A stretch of DNA of 64,000 bases from Alloprevotella tannerae (GCA_015259125.1 JABZGR010000002.1:1-64000), one strand, 5' to 3'; shown: positions 1 to 9,002, numbered from the stretch's first letter. A program made the numbers and translations. The notes: generated by a model not told the origin, from the sequence alone.

Positions 1-519
1 AAACAGAAGTGCGGCGATGCAAAGCAGAAATGCGGCGACTGCAAACAAAAGTGCGGCGATGCAAAACAGAAGTGCGGTGACTGCAAACAGAAGTGCGGCG
101 ACTGCAAAGAGAAATGCGGTGACTGCAAACAGAAAACTGAGGCTTGCGGAGCGCAAAAGAGTTGCAGCAAACAGGGCGCTGAGCAGGGTAATTGTCATTC
201 TGCTGCGAATTGCTCGCAGCAGTCAGGCGTGAAACTTTCGGCTGAAAAAGGCTGGATCTCAAGTTTGGATTATCGCGGCAAGAATTTGAGTGATTTTCGT
301 GAGAAAACTGATTTCATCATCGTAGTTGATGGTAAGGAAATCACAGATGACGCTATTTTAGCTTCAATCAAAAGCTCAGATATTGCCAGCATGGAACTCC
401 TGCAAGGGGAAAAAGCAATTGAGAAATACGGCGAACGGGGCAAGAAAGGCGTCTTGCTGCTCAAGACGCACCAAGTAGCGGCCAGCGAGAAGGCTGAAAG
501 CGACTGCTCTATACATTAA
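1..519 (+). CDS. C-terminal part of a protein with Cys-Lys heptad repeats and a plug-like tail (5' end outside window)
   Basis: The reading frame is open from base 1 to the stop at 517-519, so the start lies upstream of the window. The first 49 residues are seven tandem heptads of the form K-Q-K-C-G-D-C or K-Q-K-C-G-D-A, encoded by a 21-bp DNA repeat; the last heptad is degenerate. They supply many CxxC pairs in a very basic context. A less regular Cys/Gln-rich linker follows. The last ~90 residues hold a VVDGKEIT...SIKSSDIASMELL...KYGERGKKGVLLLKT pattern. That pattern resembles the short TonB-plug-like segment found at the C-terminus of Bacteroidota BlaR1/M56-type and SusC-related proteins. 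The parent protein may therefore be an M56-type sensor peptidase, but no catalytic part is visible. Metal binding or disulfide cross-linking by the heptads is inference only. Confidence 0.7.
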   Translation, partial: KQKCGDAKQKCGDCKQKCGDAKQKCGDCKQKCGDCKEKCGDCKQKTEACGAQKSCSKQGAEQGNCHSAANCSQQSGVKLSAEKGWISSLDYRGKNLSDFREKTDFIIVVDGKEITDDAILASIKSSDIASMELLQGEKAIEKYGERGKKGVLLLKTHQVAASEKAESDCSIH

Positions 520-559
520 AAATCGTATTGCGGCGCTCTTTTCGCCCATTAAAGCCAAG

Positions 560-602
560 TGCGCCGTTCGTATGCTTGATTGCTGCGAGCGGCGCATTTT
601 TT
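560..602 (+). terminator. Rho-independent terminator after the Cys-repeat gene
   Basis: Arms TGCGCCGTTCG (560-570) and CGAGCGGCGCA (586-596) pair with one G-U, followed by a T run at 597-602. It lies 41 bases after the stop at 519. Confidence 0.75.
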
Positions 603-1040
603 ATGGTGCGTCGCTGATGGGATGTGCGTAGCGGCCGATTGATTGCAGAACTTTGATCCTGCATTTTTGGCGGCGAAATTGTCAAGAATGATGTATTAGC
701 GTGCATTATTGCGAGCGTATAGTCAGATTTTTCAGTATTTGTTTGGCTTATTTTTGGAAGATAGGCTAACTTTGGGCGTAAAAATTGCAAAGTTCTTGCA
801 AAATAATTGTTAAATTTGGGCGCGAAGTAGCATACAGCGAGAGGTAAAATGGGCCTTTCGCGATAGCTTTTACGCTCTTTTTATCGCTGCGAGTGCCGTT
901 TTGGCGTTTTTGGGTGAGAGAAGAAGTGCGAAAGCTGTGGGCAGCGTTCGGTAGCTCGTCTGTTATGCTCGCAAGACCCCAATAGAGAATCGTCATATCC
1001 GATAATCCTGTCGTCACAGTGCGATATTGTTTAGCAGAAA
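603..1040. other. Intergenic region, no gene seen
   Basis: This stretch holds no convincing coding sequence on either strand. It contains one or two weak promoter-like boxes (TAACTTTG at 767-774 and TAAATTTG at 811-818) and AT-rich DNA. If either box is used, the 5' leader of the downstream glycosidase-like gene would be more than 200 bases. Confidence 0.5.
742..774 (+). promoter_or_regulatory. Possible Bacteroidota-type promoter
   Basis: TTTG at 742-745 and TAACTTTG at 767-774 are separated by 21 bases. The match to the TTTG/TAnnTTTG pattern is good, but the box is 267 bases from the next start codon, so the link to that gene is uncertain. Confidence 0.25.
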
Positions 1041-2537
1041 ATGAAGAAAAAGAAATCATTAGTCCTTATTTTGATGCTCTTTTGCGCCTTCTCGCTAGCG
1101 GCGCAAAAGCTTCCGAAGCGCGAGTTTCGAGGCGCGTGGATCCAAGCCGTTAACGGGCAGTTTCAGGGCTTGAAGCGCGAGGCGATGCAAGCAAATCTGA
1201 CCCGCCAACTCAACGCCCTTAAAGCCTGCGGCGTAAATACGATTATCTTCCAAGTAAGAGTCGAAGGCGACGCCTTATATAATAGTCCTTATGAGCCTTG
1301 GAGCCGTTACCTTACGGGGCGTCAGGGCGCGGCGCCCTCGCCTTATTGGGACCCCTTAGCGTGGATGGTGGAGCAATGTCACTTGCGCGGAATGGAGCTG
1401 CACGCGTGGATCAATCCGTTCCGTGCAAAGACGAAAGGCACGACGGCTTTGTCGGCCAACCATCCGGCGAAAGTGAATCCTGATCGTTGTTTCCCGTATG
1501 ATGGCCTCCTGATTTTCGATCCCGGAAAGGCAGAGAATCGCCATTACATCTGCCAAGTGGCTGCCGATATTGTGCGCCGCTACGACATTGATGGCTTCCA
1601 CATCGACGACTACTTCTATCCTTATCCCAACGGTGCGCCGATTCCCGACGATGCTACCTTTGCTGCTTACGGCAACGGCTATCGCGATCGCGGCGATTGG
1701 CGTCGCTACAACGTCAACTTGTTTGTCAGCGAGTTGCACGATACGATTCGCGCCATCAAGCCGTGGGTGAAGTTTGGCATCTCACCTTTCGGTATCTACC
1801 ACAATGCCAATGCATCGCGTCTGCCGGGTTCAGCCACGAAAGGTTTGCAAAATTATGACGATCTCTACGCTGATGTGCTCTACTGGGTGAATCAAGGTTG
1901 GGTGGACTATATTGTGCCGCAGCTCTATTGGGAGATAGGTCACAAGACGGCCGATTATGCTACTTTGATCAAATGGTGGAGCAAGTATGGTTCTAAGCGT
2001 CCGCTCGTGATTGGGCAAGACGTAGAGCGCACCGTGCGCGCCGCCGATTTGGAGCAACCTACGATCAATCAGCAGCCCGCCAAATTCGCCTTGCAGCGGA
2101 GTTTGCCCGGCGTAGTCGGTAGTTGCTTATGGTATAGCGCCGTCGTTGTCGATAATGTGGGCAATTACGCTACGGCGCTCCGCACAACCTATCATAAGTA
2201 TCCGGCTTTGAGTCCTGACTATTCATTTATATATAAGAAGGCGCCGAAGAAGCCCAAGCGCCTCAAAGCCTTGTGGATGCCCGACGGATATTATCTTTTC
2301 TGGAGTACATCATCGACCAACGATGAAATGAATAAGGCTACGCGCTACGTAATCTACCGCTTCGAGAAAGGGCAAGAGCGCGACCTCGATAATCCTGCGA
2401 ACATCGTAGCCATAACGAGCGACCCGCTGTATCGGTTGCCTTATGACGGCGGTCAACATAAATACGTCTACGTCGTGACGGCGCTCAACCGCATTCAAAA
2501 CGAGTCGAAGCCGGCTAAGAAGAGCGTCAAGCTGTGA
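1041..2537 (+). CDS. Glycoside hydrolase-like GHL10 family protein (secreted)
   Basis: The 498-residue protein starts with a clear signal peptide (KKKK, then a hydrophobic stretch ending near AAQK), so it is exported. The body matches the GHL10 (DUF187/YngK-type) TIM-barrel family: FRGAWIQAV near residue 30, VNTIIFQVR near 65, a LHAWINPFRA segment near 125, and a DGFHIDDYFYPYP segment near 190 carrying the conserved acidic residues. About 95 C-terminal residues form a fibronectin-III-like module (tyrosine-rich YYLFWS, YVIYRF, YVYVVTALN strands). Members are thought to act on glucan or peptidoglycan-linked sugars, but the substrate cannot be read from the sequence. The gene appears monocistronic. 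ATG 1041 is chosen because the signal peptide begins there. Confidence 0.85.
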   Translation: MKKKKSLVLILMLFCAFSLAAQKLPKREFRGAWIQAVNGQFQGLKREAMQANLTRQLNALKACGVNTIIFQVRVEGDALYNSPYEPWSRYLTGRQGAAPSPYWDPLAWMVEQCHLRGMELHAWINPFRAKTKGTTALSANHPAKVNPDRCFPYDGLLIFDPGKAENRHYICQVAADIVRRYDIDGFHIDDYFYPYPNGAPIPDDATFAAYGNGYRDRGDWRRYNVNLFVSELHDTIRAIKPWVKFGISPFGIYHNANASRLPGSATKGLQNYDDLYADVLYWVNQGWVDYIVPQLYWEIGHKTADYATLIKWWSKYGSKRPLVIGQDVERTVRAADLEQPTINQQPAKFALQRSLPGVVGSCLWYSAVVVDNVGNYATALRTTYHKYPALSPDYSFIYKKAPKKPKRLKALWMPDGYYLFWSTSSTNDEMNKATRYVIYRFEKGQERDLDNPANIVAITSDPLYRLPYDGGQHKYVYVVTALNRIQNESKPAKKSVKL

Positions 2538-2652
2538 TGAGTTTCTGCGTATGCTCGCTTGAGGGCGAAGACGCATAACTTGGAAAAACGACTTTTTAAC
2601 AAAGAAAAGACGAAAATCTTGTTGCAAAAACGCGTTCGCGGCGTTATATAAG

Positions 2653-2691
2653 TAGCGGCCTCGTTTGGAAGAAATCCAGCCGTGGCCGCTA
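2653..2691 (+). other. Hairpin between the GHL10 and DUF2807 genes
   Basis: Perfect 8-bp arms TAGCGGCC (2653-2660) and GGCCGCTA (2684-2691) enclose a 23-base loop and are followed by TTTCGTTTG. It could be a weak terminator for the gene ending at 2537 or a structured leader for the gene starting at 2733. Confidence 0.35.
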
Positions 2692-2732
2692 TTTCGTTTG
2701 ATAAATCTGAAGATAAACCAAAAAGATCTATT

Positions 2733-3692
2733 ATGAAACAAGTAATGTTTACGCTTGCCGTTCTGCTGAATGCATATATGCTTTCGGCTTGTTCAATCAA
2801 CATCGGTGCCGATCGTTCGGCCGGCCATTATGAAAGAGATGCCGCCGGCTACGGCGCAAATGACGGCGTCATTGAGCGCTCGCTGAGCGTCAGGCCTTTT
2901 ACGGCGCTCGAGTGCCGTCTGCCGGCATCCGTCACTTACGTGCAGACGAATGATCAAGCGCCAAAGGTCGTGCTTAAAGGTGCGCCCGCGATGGTCGAGC
3001 GTTGCGTGGTGGATGTGCGCGACGGCAAATTGCAGCTTTACCTTGTTCAGAAAGCTAAGCAAAGTATGAAACGTTTTTCGCAATCACGAAATCAATTAAA
3101 CATTACCGTCTATGGCGGCCAACTGACGGCGCTTGCGGTGCAATCAGCGTGCACTTTTTATGCTACACAATTGGAAACGTCGCAATTGGCGCTGAGCAAT
3201 GCCGGTGCATCCTCCATCAGAGTGGGGCGATTCGCCGGACAGCAACTGACGATGTCGTGCTCCGGTGCGAGTTCGACCAAATTGGCGGGCAACGTGGCCA
3301 AACTTATGCTGAATGTTACAGGCGCTTCCAGTTTTGTGGCTAATGAATTTACGACGCAAGATCTGAAAGCCAAAGTGTCCGGAGCAAGTACGGCTAAATG
3401 TGCTTTGCAAGGTTCAGCCGGTGTCGACGTATCCGGTGCGAGTACGCTCACGTTGAGCGGCACGGCCGACTTATTTACGATCAAGTGTTCAGGGGCAAGT
3501 AGCGTGAAAGCCGCAGATCTTAAGGCGCAAAATGTCGTTGTTGACGTCGCAGGTGCCTCAGGCGTGAAATGCTATGCCGCGCGCAGTATCAAAGGAACTG
3601 TTGGTTGCGGCAGCCTGACCTATGGCGGCCATCCGACCTCTTATAATGTAGAACGGCAGAACACATCCGCTTCGATTAAAGCTGTAGATTAA
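2733..3692 (+). CDS. DUF2807 (head GIN domain) lipoprotein
   Basis: The start is set at ATG 2733, which gives a lipoprotein signal peptide with lipobox LSAC (Cys20). An upstream in-frame ATG at 2682 would bury the signal sequence. The 319-residue product matches the putative auto-transporter adhesin head GIN domain (DUF2807): an opening FTALECRLPASVTYVQ strand, then a long series of turns built on a [VS]SGASS-like motif (about every 20-24 residues), as expected of a right-handed beta-helix. It is probably anchored to the outer membrane or surface by its lipid. The ligand is unknown. It stands alone between a secreted glycosidase-like gene and a convergent PAP2 gene. Confidence 0.85.
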   Translation: MKQVMFTLAVLLNAYMLSACSINIGADRSAGHYERDAAGYGANDGVIERSLSVRPFTALECRLPASVTYVQTNDQAPKVVLKGAPAMVERCVVDVRDGKLQLYLVQKAKQSMKRFSQSRNQLNITVYGGQLTALAVQSACTFYATQLETSQLALSNAGASSIRVGRFAGQQLTMSCSGASSTKLAGNVAKLMLNVTGASSFVANEFTTQDLKAKVSGASTAKCALQGSAGVDVSGASTLTLSGTADLFTIKCSGASSVKAADLKAQNVVVDVAGASGVKCYAARSIKGTVGCGSLTYGGHPTSYNVERQNTSASIKAVD

Positions 3693-3740
3693 ATGGGTTA
3701 GTCGGCTTTTCGACCGGCCACGTTGTTTTTTAGTGAGACT

Positions 3741-3778
3741 CCGCCTTGCAATGATTTTGTTGCAGGGCGGTTTTTTTT
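3741..3778 (+). terminator. Rho-independent terminator after the DUF2807 gene
   Basis: Arms CCGCCTTGCAA (3741-3751) and TTGCAGGGCGG (3760-3770) pair with one G-U and are followed by eight T residues (3771-3778). It lies 48 bases after the stop. Confidence 0.85.
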
Positions 3779-4011
3779 GCTTCCGTCCGGCGAACTTCCT
3801 CCGGCATCCTATTGCTGTTTCAGCATGTTTGCCGCCGGTTGGCATCCGCCGCGAAAGGCTAAGCGGCCCGTTGCGGCGCAGTTCGCTTTCGCGCACTTGG
3901 CCGCTCTTTCGGCCTTGGGTGGTTGTCAGCCTTCCCTATTATATCATATAATGTGTCGGCGTTTGACGCCATACGCGGCCTTTTCGTTGCTGCCGGACGC
4001 CTTCTTTTTTC

Positions 4012-4091
4012 GTTTGCTGCCAGCAAACTATCGTTTGCCGGGAACAAACTATGGTTTGGTGGCAGCAAACGATGGTTTGGTCGGGCCAAAC
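4012..4091 (+). repeat. Family 1 four-unit palindrome array, locus 1
   Basis: Four 17-bp units, GTTTGCTGCCAGCAAAC, GTTTGCCGGGAACAAAC, GTTTGGTGGCAGCAAAC and GTTTGGTCGGGCCAAAC, are separated by 4-bp spacers TATC, TATG and GATG. The period is exactly 21 bp and the block exactly 80 bp. It lies in the 658-base gap between the convergent DUF2807 and PAP2 genes, beyond the terminator at 3741-3778. No gene was found in the rest of the gap. Confidence 0.9.
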
Positions 4092-4350
4092 CATCGTAGA
4101 GCGCCACATTCGTTGTCGTTAGTTGGTCGCGAAGCGCCGTAAAAGAGAAAAGAAAAGAGGAAAAGTAGCGCGGAGCAGCCGTCACGAAAGACAAGGCGAT
4201 CGCTCGTCCTTCTGTTCTCAAAAGAAAATCGAAAAGAAGGATGCCGGCGTTGTCTATTGTCTTCAAAATAATAAGAAAGCAGCGCGCGCGGCCGAAGCCG
4301 GCGTTTCCGATTGCAGGCTTTATGCAATGCACAAAGCCAACTTTTTGCCG

Positions 4351-4998
4351 CTATAAGCAGGCTTGGATAATGAAAGAGAAGAGCAAGATTCCGATAACGG
4401 CGGGCGGCCAAAAAGCAACTTTCGTATAGTTCGGACGCGGCCGGAGCAGCGGGCGCGCAGCCGCGTAGGTCGTAAAGGCTATGGCTACGCCGACGGTGGC
4501 GCCCAAGAGAATGTCGCCCGGATAATGGACGCCGAGATACATACGACTGAGGCAGAGTAGCAACGCCCAGACAAACATAGCTACAGAGAGTCGCCAAACC
4601 CTAAAATACAAGGCTGAGAGCGTGGCCATCGCGAAAGCGTTGGACGCGTGGCAGGAGGGGAAACCATAATGCCCGCCGCGATAATTTTGCACGGCGTGGA
4701 CGAGGTGGAAAATCGGACTGTCGGGCTGCGTCGGTCGAGGCCGCTGAAAAATAGGGCGGAGAATCGAGGCGCAAGTATAGTCTGTGAGGCCTACCGTGAG
4801 CAGGAAAAGCAGCATAACGTAAATAAGCGTGCGATTCCAGCCCACTTTTCGCGCTATTAGGGCAAAGAGCGTGACGTAGAGCGGCAACCACAGCCAGCGC
4901 GAGGAAACCGACAGCGCAAGGTTGTCCAAGAAAGACGTGTGGAAACCGTTGAACCATAGGAGCAAAGTTTCGTCGAGGTGCCGCAAAAATTGGATCAT
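4351..4998 (-). CDS. PAP2-family membrane phosphatase
   Basis: The 215-residue protein has five to six predicted membrane helices. It carries the three PAP2 signature blocks in order: an RPIFQRPRP block after the second helix, PSCHASN (a variant of PSGH with the catalytic-loop His), and SRMYLGVHYPGD with the second His and Asp. Family members dephosphorylate lipid phosphates such as undecaprenyl pyrophosphate, phosphatidylglycerol phosphate or lipid A, on the periplasmic side. The exact substrate cannot be told from the sequence. The gene is transcribed toward the family 1 repeat and is not in an obvious operon. Confidence 0.88.
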   Translation of the reverse strand: MIQFLRHLDETLLLWFNGFHTSFLDNLALSVSSRWLWLPLYVTLFALIARKVGWNRTLIYVMLLFLLTVGLTDYTCASILRPIFQRPRPTQPDSPIFHLVHAVQNYRGGHYGFPSCHASNAFAMATLSALYFRVWRLSVAMFVWALLLCLSRMYLGVHYPGDILLGATVGVAIAFTTYAAARPLLRPRPNYTKVAFWPPAVIGILLFSFIIQACL

Positions 4999-5132
4999 AT
5001 TCAGAGATTTTCCGCCAAAGTCAAGGCAAAATTGTGAAAAAAGAGCGTATTATAGCTTCCTTAGTTTAGTTTTTTTAGTGGTCCGCACTAAATTCTGCGC
5101 TTCGTTCGCTTCGTTGCAACTTCTGCGCTGTA

Positions 5133-7031
5133 TTATTGCTTACGTATAAAATAACCATCGCGTTGTTCTATCTCGCCGGCCTCAATCAGTGCCTGCAAAG
5201 CGGCGAGCGAGCGGTCGGTAGGTATGCCCGTCAGGTGAAATTCGTGGCGGGCGTGGGGGCGTCCATCGCTCAAGATGGCTGAAAATTTATCGATCAACTC
5301 TGTTGTCTTGATCGACTTGTTTTTGCGTCCGATGCAGATGTCGCAGTGTTGACAATCGTGGTCGGCCACTTCGCCAAAGTAGCGCAGGAGAAAGGTGCTG
5401 CGGCATTCTTTTGCTTCCTCGGCATAGCTCGCTATGCTCTCGATGCGTGTTTTATATTCCTCCTTGCGGTCGGCATAGACTTCGTCGGTGAAGACTAAAT
5501 CTTTGCTGTCAAGGCGGCGGATGGTGTAAGTGATGCGCGGCACTTTCTTGCGCGGGATGTAGTGGAGGATGCGTCGGCGCGTGAGTTCCTTTAGCCCTTC
5601 ATAGACCGCTTGTTGGCTGAGTCCGCTGTCGTGCATCAAATCGTCTTCGCGGATGAACGTATAATTGCTGAAGAGTCCGCCATAATTGCGCAAAAGCGCT
5701 CGAATCAGGATTTCCTCCTCGTCGCCCGTGTCCAAGCGATACAATTCATCGCGGTCGAGGAGGAAAAGTACGCGCGACTGACTCTCATCTTCATCCTTGT
5801 AGTCCAGATAACCGGCGCGCGTCAGCAGGTTTAGGGCGCTGACGACGGGCACGGGGAAGAAACGGAACGTGCGACAAAAGCGCTCGAGATCAAACTCGCG
5901 CGTGACGCCTTCGCCGTCGCCCATTGCCATTTCATAATAGTAAGCCAGATGATCGTAAACGCGCCGTATGAAGTCGATCGCGGGAAATGTTTCGTTGATA
6001 CGCCGCTTGAGTTTGCCGCTATCCGCCTTGCTGTGGAGCAAGACCGCGTAAGCCCGCTTCCCATCTCGGCCGGCGCGGCCCGCTTCTTGGTAGTAGGCCT
6101 CAATGGAATCAGGCATTTCAAAGTGGATCACAAGTCGCACATCGGCCTTATCAATCCCCATGCCAAAGGCATTGGTCGCTACCATCACGCGCGTTTGGCC
6201 TTGCTGCCACGATTTTTGGCGCACGTCTTTGTCAAGATTGGTCAAGCCGGCGTGATAATAGAACGCGCTGACGCCGGCCGCGTTGAGCGCCTTCGCCAGT
6301 TCGCGGGCACCGTCGCGTGATCGCGTATAGATGATGGCCGAACCGCGCACACTGTTGAGAATGTGGAGCAGTTCGGCTTCTTTGTTTTCCGTGGCGCGCA
6401 CAATATAACTCAAATTGTCGCGCGCAAAACTCATTTGGAAGGTTTGTGCCGTCGGGCGAAATTGTAATTGCCTGCAAATGTCCTCCGCAACGCGAGGTGT
6501 GGCTGTCGCCGTGAGCGCTAAGATGGGGGCGTCGGGGAGTAGTTGGCGCACCGTGGCGATCCGGCGATACGCGGGGCGGAAGTCGTAACCCCATTGCGAG
6601 ATGCAGTGCGCTTCATCTATGGTGATGAAACTCACATTCATATGCGAGAGGCGCGCTAAGAAGAGTTCCGAACTCAAACGCTCGGGCGAGACGTACAAAA
6701 GTGTGACGCCGCCGTAAACGCAATTGTCCAAGACGGTCAGGATCTCACCGCGCGACATGCCGGCATAGATGGCGTAAGCCTTGATTCCGCGTTGCCGCAA
6801 GTGGTTTACTTGATCCTTCATCAAAGCTATGAGCGGCGTAATCACAAGGCAGACGCCCTCGGCAGCCAATGCGGGCACCTGAAACGTAATGCTCTTCCCG
6901 CCGCCCGTAGGCATAAGCCCGAGCGTGTCGTGCCCCGCCGAGATGCTCTGAATTATCTCTCGCTGAATCCCGCGAAAGTCTTCATAACCCCAATATTCGC
7001 CTAAGATTTCGGCAAATTTATCTCTACTCAC
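5133..7031 (-). CDS. recQ: ATP-dependent DNA helicase RecQ
   Basis: This is a RecQ-family 3'-5' DNA helicase of 632 residues. Visible motifs are Walker A PTGGGKS (41-47), DEAH (139-142), ALTATATP, and QEAGRAGRDG (motif VI). The zinc-binding part (CRSTFLLRYFG...DCQHCDIC) is present. The C-terminus looks like a winged-helix segment rather than a classic HRDC domain. I place the start at GTG 7031, whose GTGAGTAG overlaps the recJ stop codon by 8 bases, suggesting translational coupling; homology to RecQ begins right there. An in-frame ATG at 7166 would add 45 residues lying wholly inside recJ. With RecJ it forms a recombination/repair pair (RecF-type resection). Confidence 0.92.
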   Translation of the reverse strand: MSRDKFAEILGEYWGYEDFRGIQREIIQSISAGHDTLGLMPTGGGKSITFQVPALAAEGVCLVITPLIALMKDQVNHLRQRGIKAYAIYAGMSRGEILTVLDNCVYGGVTLLYVSPERLSSELFLARLSHMNVSFITIDEAHCISQWGYDFRPAYRRIATVRQLLPDAPILALTATATPRVAEDICRQLQFRPTAQTFQMSFARDNLSYIVRATENKEAELLHILNSVRGSAIIYTRSRDGARELAKALNAAGVSAFYYHAGLTNLDKDVRQKSWQQGQTRVMVATNAFGMGIDKADVRLVIHFEMPDSIEAYYQEAGRAGRDGKRAYAVLLHSKADSGKLKRRINETFPAIDFIRRVYDHLAYYYEMAMGDGEGVTREFDLERFCRTFRFFPVPVVSALNLLTRAGYLDYKDEDESQSRVLFLLDRDELYRLDTGDEEEILIRALLRNYGGLFSNYTFIREDDLMHDSGLSQQAVYEGLKELTRRRILHYIPRKKVPRITYTIRRLDSKDLVFTDEVYADRKEEYKTRIESIASYAEEAKECRSTFLLRYFGEVADHDCQHCDICIGRKNKSIKTTELIDKFSAILSDGRPHARHEFHLTGIPTDRSLAALQALIEAGEIEQRDGYFIRKQ

Positions 7032-8742
7032 AAGGGCGAATATCTTCGATTTGTAATTGTACGTCGCCGCGTTTGTGGCTATTCTCCTCGATGGCGTAGC
7101 AAATGTCGAAGGCTCGTTTTGTTTTGATGTATCTCGCCCTGCTACTTTGTCCAAAGGCGATTCCATTCATAATATTGTTGCTCTTATTGTCGACCAATTC
7201 GAGTTTAATGTGTTCTTGGCCGCGGCCTACTACCTTACTCGTGCCGTAGTCGTAGACGTGTTTTGTGCAGAAAAGCGGTTTCGCGTTGTCAGGACCGAAG
7301 GGCGAGAAGCGCCGCAGCTGCTTATAGAAACCAAAATTGATGTCTTTAAAGTCTAAGACGGCATCGATGTCGAGCGAAGCCTGCGTTTGTTCGTCAAGGA
7401 TATGCTTTTCGACGTAGGCTTCAAAGCGCTCCGTGAAGGCTTCCACGTTTTCGACCTTCAAAGATAGGCCTGCGGCATACGTATGTCCGCCGAAGTTTTC
7501 CAAGAGATCGCTGCAGTCGGCCACAGCTTTGTAGACATCAAAGCCCGAAACGCTTCGCGCAGATCCCGTTGCGACGCCCTCACTTTCCGTCAAGACGACG
7601 GCCGGTCGGTAATATTGCTCCGTCAGTCGCGAAGCCACGATGCCGATCACCCCTTTGTGCCACTCCTTATTATAGACTACGATCGCGCGGCGTTGTTCTA
7701 GGTCAGGCAAATGGCGCACCAAGTCCTCCGCTTGTTCCGTCATTTGCTTATCGATGCCCTTTCTGGCCTCGTTGTAGAGGTTGATTTTACCCGCCATTTC
7801 TATAGCAGTCGTATAATCACGTTCGACCAGTAGGCGTACAGCTTCCTTTCCGTTCTGAATACGTCCTGATGCATTGATGCGCGGGCCGATTTTGAAGATA
7901 ATATCATTCATTGTCAGCTCGTGTTCCGTCAGTCCGCACACCTCGATGATGGCTTGCAGGCCGATCGAAGGGTTTGTATTGAGACACCGAAGTCCGTGCC
8001 AAGCCAAGATGCGGTTTTCGCCCATAATTGGCACTATATCTGCGGCGATGCTGACGGCGCAAAGATCCAGCAAGGGGATGAGTTTGTTAAATTCGATCCC
8101 ATTACTGATCGCGAAAGCCTGCATAAACTTGAAGCCAACGCCGCAACCTGAAAGGTGCGCGTAAGGATAATGATTATCGAGGCGCTTTGGGTTAAGAATG
8201 GCCACGGCCGGCGGCAATTCAAGGCCCGGCACGTGATGATCGCAGATGATAAAATCGATGCCTAAGCTGCGTGCGTAAGCTATTTCCTCTACCGCCTTGA
8301 TGCCGCAGTCTAAGACGATGACCAGACGCACGCCCGTTTCTGCCGCATAGTCAACGCCGGCGCGTGAAATGCCGTAGCCTTCTTTGTAGCGGTCCGGAAT
8401 ATACGTATCGAGGTTAGAATAATACTGGCGCAAGAAGCGAAACACGAGCGCTACGGCCGTGCAGCCGTCCACGTCGTAGTCACCATAGATCATCACGCGC
8501 TCATTTTGCAGCATGGCGCGGTTCAGTCGGTCCACGGCCGTCTGCATATCGTCCATCAGAAACGGATCGTGCAGTTCGGTGAGCTGAGGTCTGAAGAAGC
8601 GCTTCACCTCCTGCGGGTCGTTTAGTCCGCGATCCAGCAGGAGCTTCCCAAGTACGGGGTGCACGCCCGCCTCCTTGGCCAAGCGCGCGGCCTCAGCCGC
8701 TTGCTCCGGTGCCGTTTCCTTCAGGTTCCATTTGTATCGCAT
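7024..8742 (-). CDS. recJ: Single-stranded-DNA-specific exonuclease RecJ
   Basis: The 572-residue protein has the DHH phosphoesterase motifs: DYDVDG (88-93), VLDCG near 145, and DHH (168-170). A DHHA1 domain (SGFDVYKAVADCSDLLENFGGH) and a C-terminal OB-like part follow. RecJ degrades single-stranded DNA 5'-3' during recombination and mismatch repair, in the cytoplasm, using divalent metals bound by the Asp/His residues. It is the first gene of a two-gene unit with recQ. Confidence 0.93.
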   Translation of the reverse strand: MRYKWNLKETAPEQAAEAARLAKEAGVHPVLGKLLLDRGLNDPQEVKRFFRPQLTELHDPFLMDDMQTAVDRLNRAMLQNERVMIYGDYDVDGCTAVALVFRFLRQYYSNLDTYIPDRYKEGYGISRAGVDYAAETGVRLVIVLDCGIKAVEEIAYARSLGIDFIICDHHVPGLELPPAVAILNPKRLDNHYPYAHLSGCGVGFKFMQAFAISNGIEFNKLIPLLDLCAVSIAADIVPIMGENRILAWHGLRCLNTNPSIGLQAIIEVCGLTEHELTMNDIIFKIGPRINASGRIQNGKEAVRLLVERDYTTAIEMAGKINLYNEARKGIDKQMTEQAEDLVRHLPDLEQRRAIVVYNKEWHKGVIGIVASRLTEQYYRPAVVLTESEGVATGSARSVSGFDVYKAVADCSDLLENFGGHTYAAGLSLKVENVEAFTERFEAYVEKHILDEQTQASLDIDAVLDFKDINFGFYKQLRRFSPFGPDNAKPLFCTKHVYDYGTSKVVGRGQEHIKLELVDNKSNNIMNGIAFGQSSRARYIKTKRAFDICYAIEENSHKRGDVQLQIEDIRPCE

Positions 8743-8933
8743 TATATATCATTTTTTTATTGTCTGAATCAGCCGTGTCGGCCGTGTGCCAAGGCTGCTT
8801 TGCAGCTGCGCGGTTTTCGTTTGCCGACAATTAGCAGGCTAAGATAGACAAAAAAAGTGGGAAACGCCGGGCGTAGGTCTACAAATCACGATTAGTCTGT
8901 GCGGGTTTTTGCCTCGCAGCTTTGCGCGGCTCA

Positions 8934-9002
8934 CCCCTTCGGGGATATATACGCCCATCGGCGAGCCGTCTGCACGATCGTAGTGCAGAGGGCTCGCCGA
9001 TG
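8934..9002 (-). terminator. Double hairpin downstream of the lipoprotein gene
   Basis: The main hairpin pairs CATCGGCGAGCC (8956-8967) with GGCTCGCCGATG (8991-9002), with an inner CTGCAC/GTGCAG stem (8970-8975 and 8983-8988). A second small hairpin, CCCCTTCGGGG (8934-8944), follows on the minus strand. It lies 20 bases past the lipoprotein stop. There is no T run, so it may be a processing or stabilising structure rather than a simple terminator. Confidence 0.55.

Noticed and set aside
4012..4091. The family 1 blocks as a short CRISPR array
   Set aside because: Units are 17-bp palindromes with only 4-bp, semi-conserved spacers, copy number is fixed at four, the same block recurs at five loci, and no cas genes are present.
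7032..7166. An ATG start at 7166 for recQ
   Set aside because: The extra 45 residues are encoded inside recJ and show no RecQ homology; GTG 7031 overlaps the recJ stop in a coupling arrangement.
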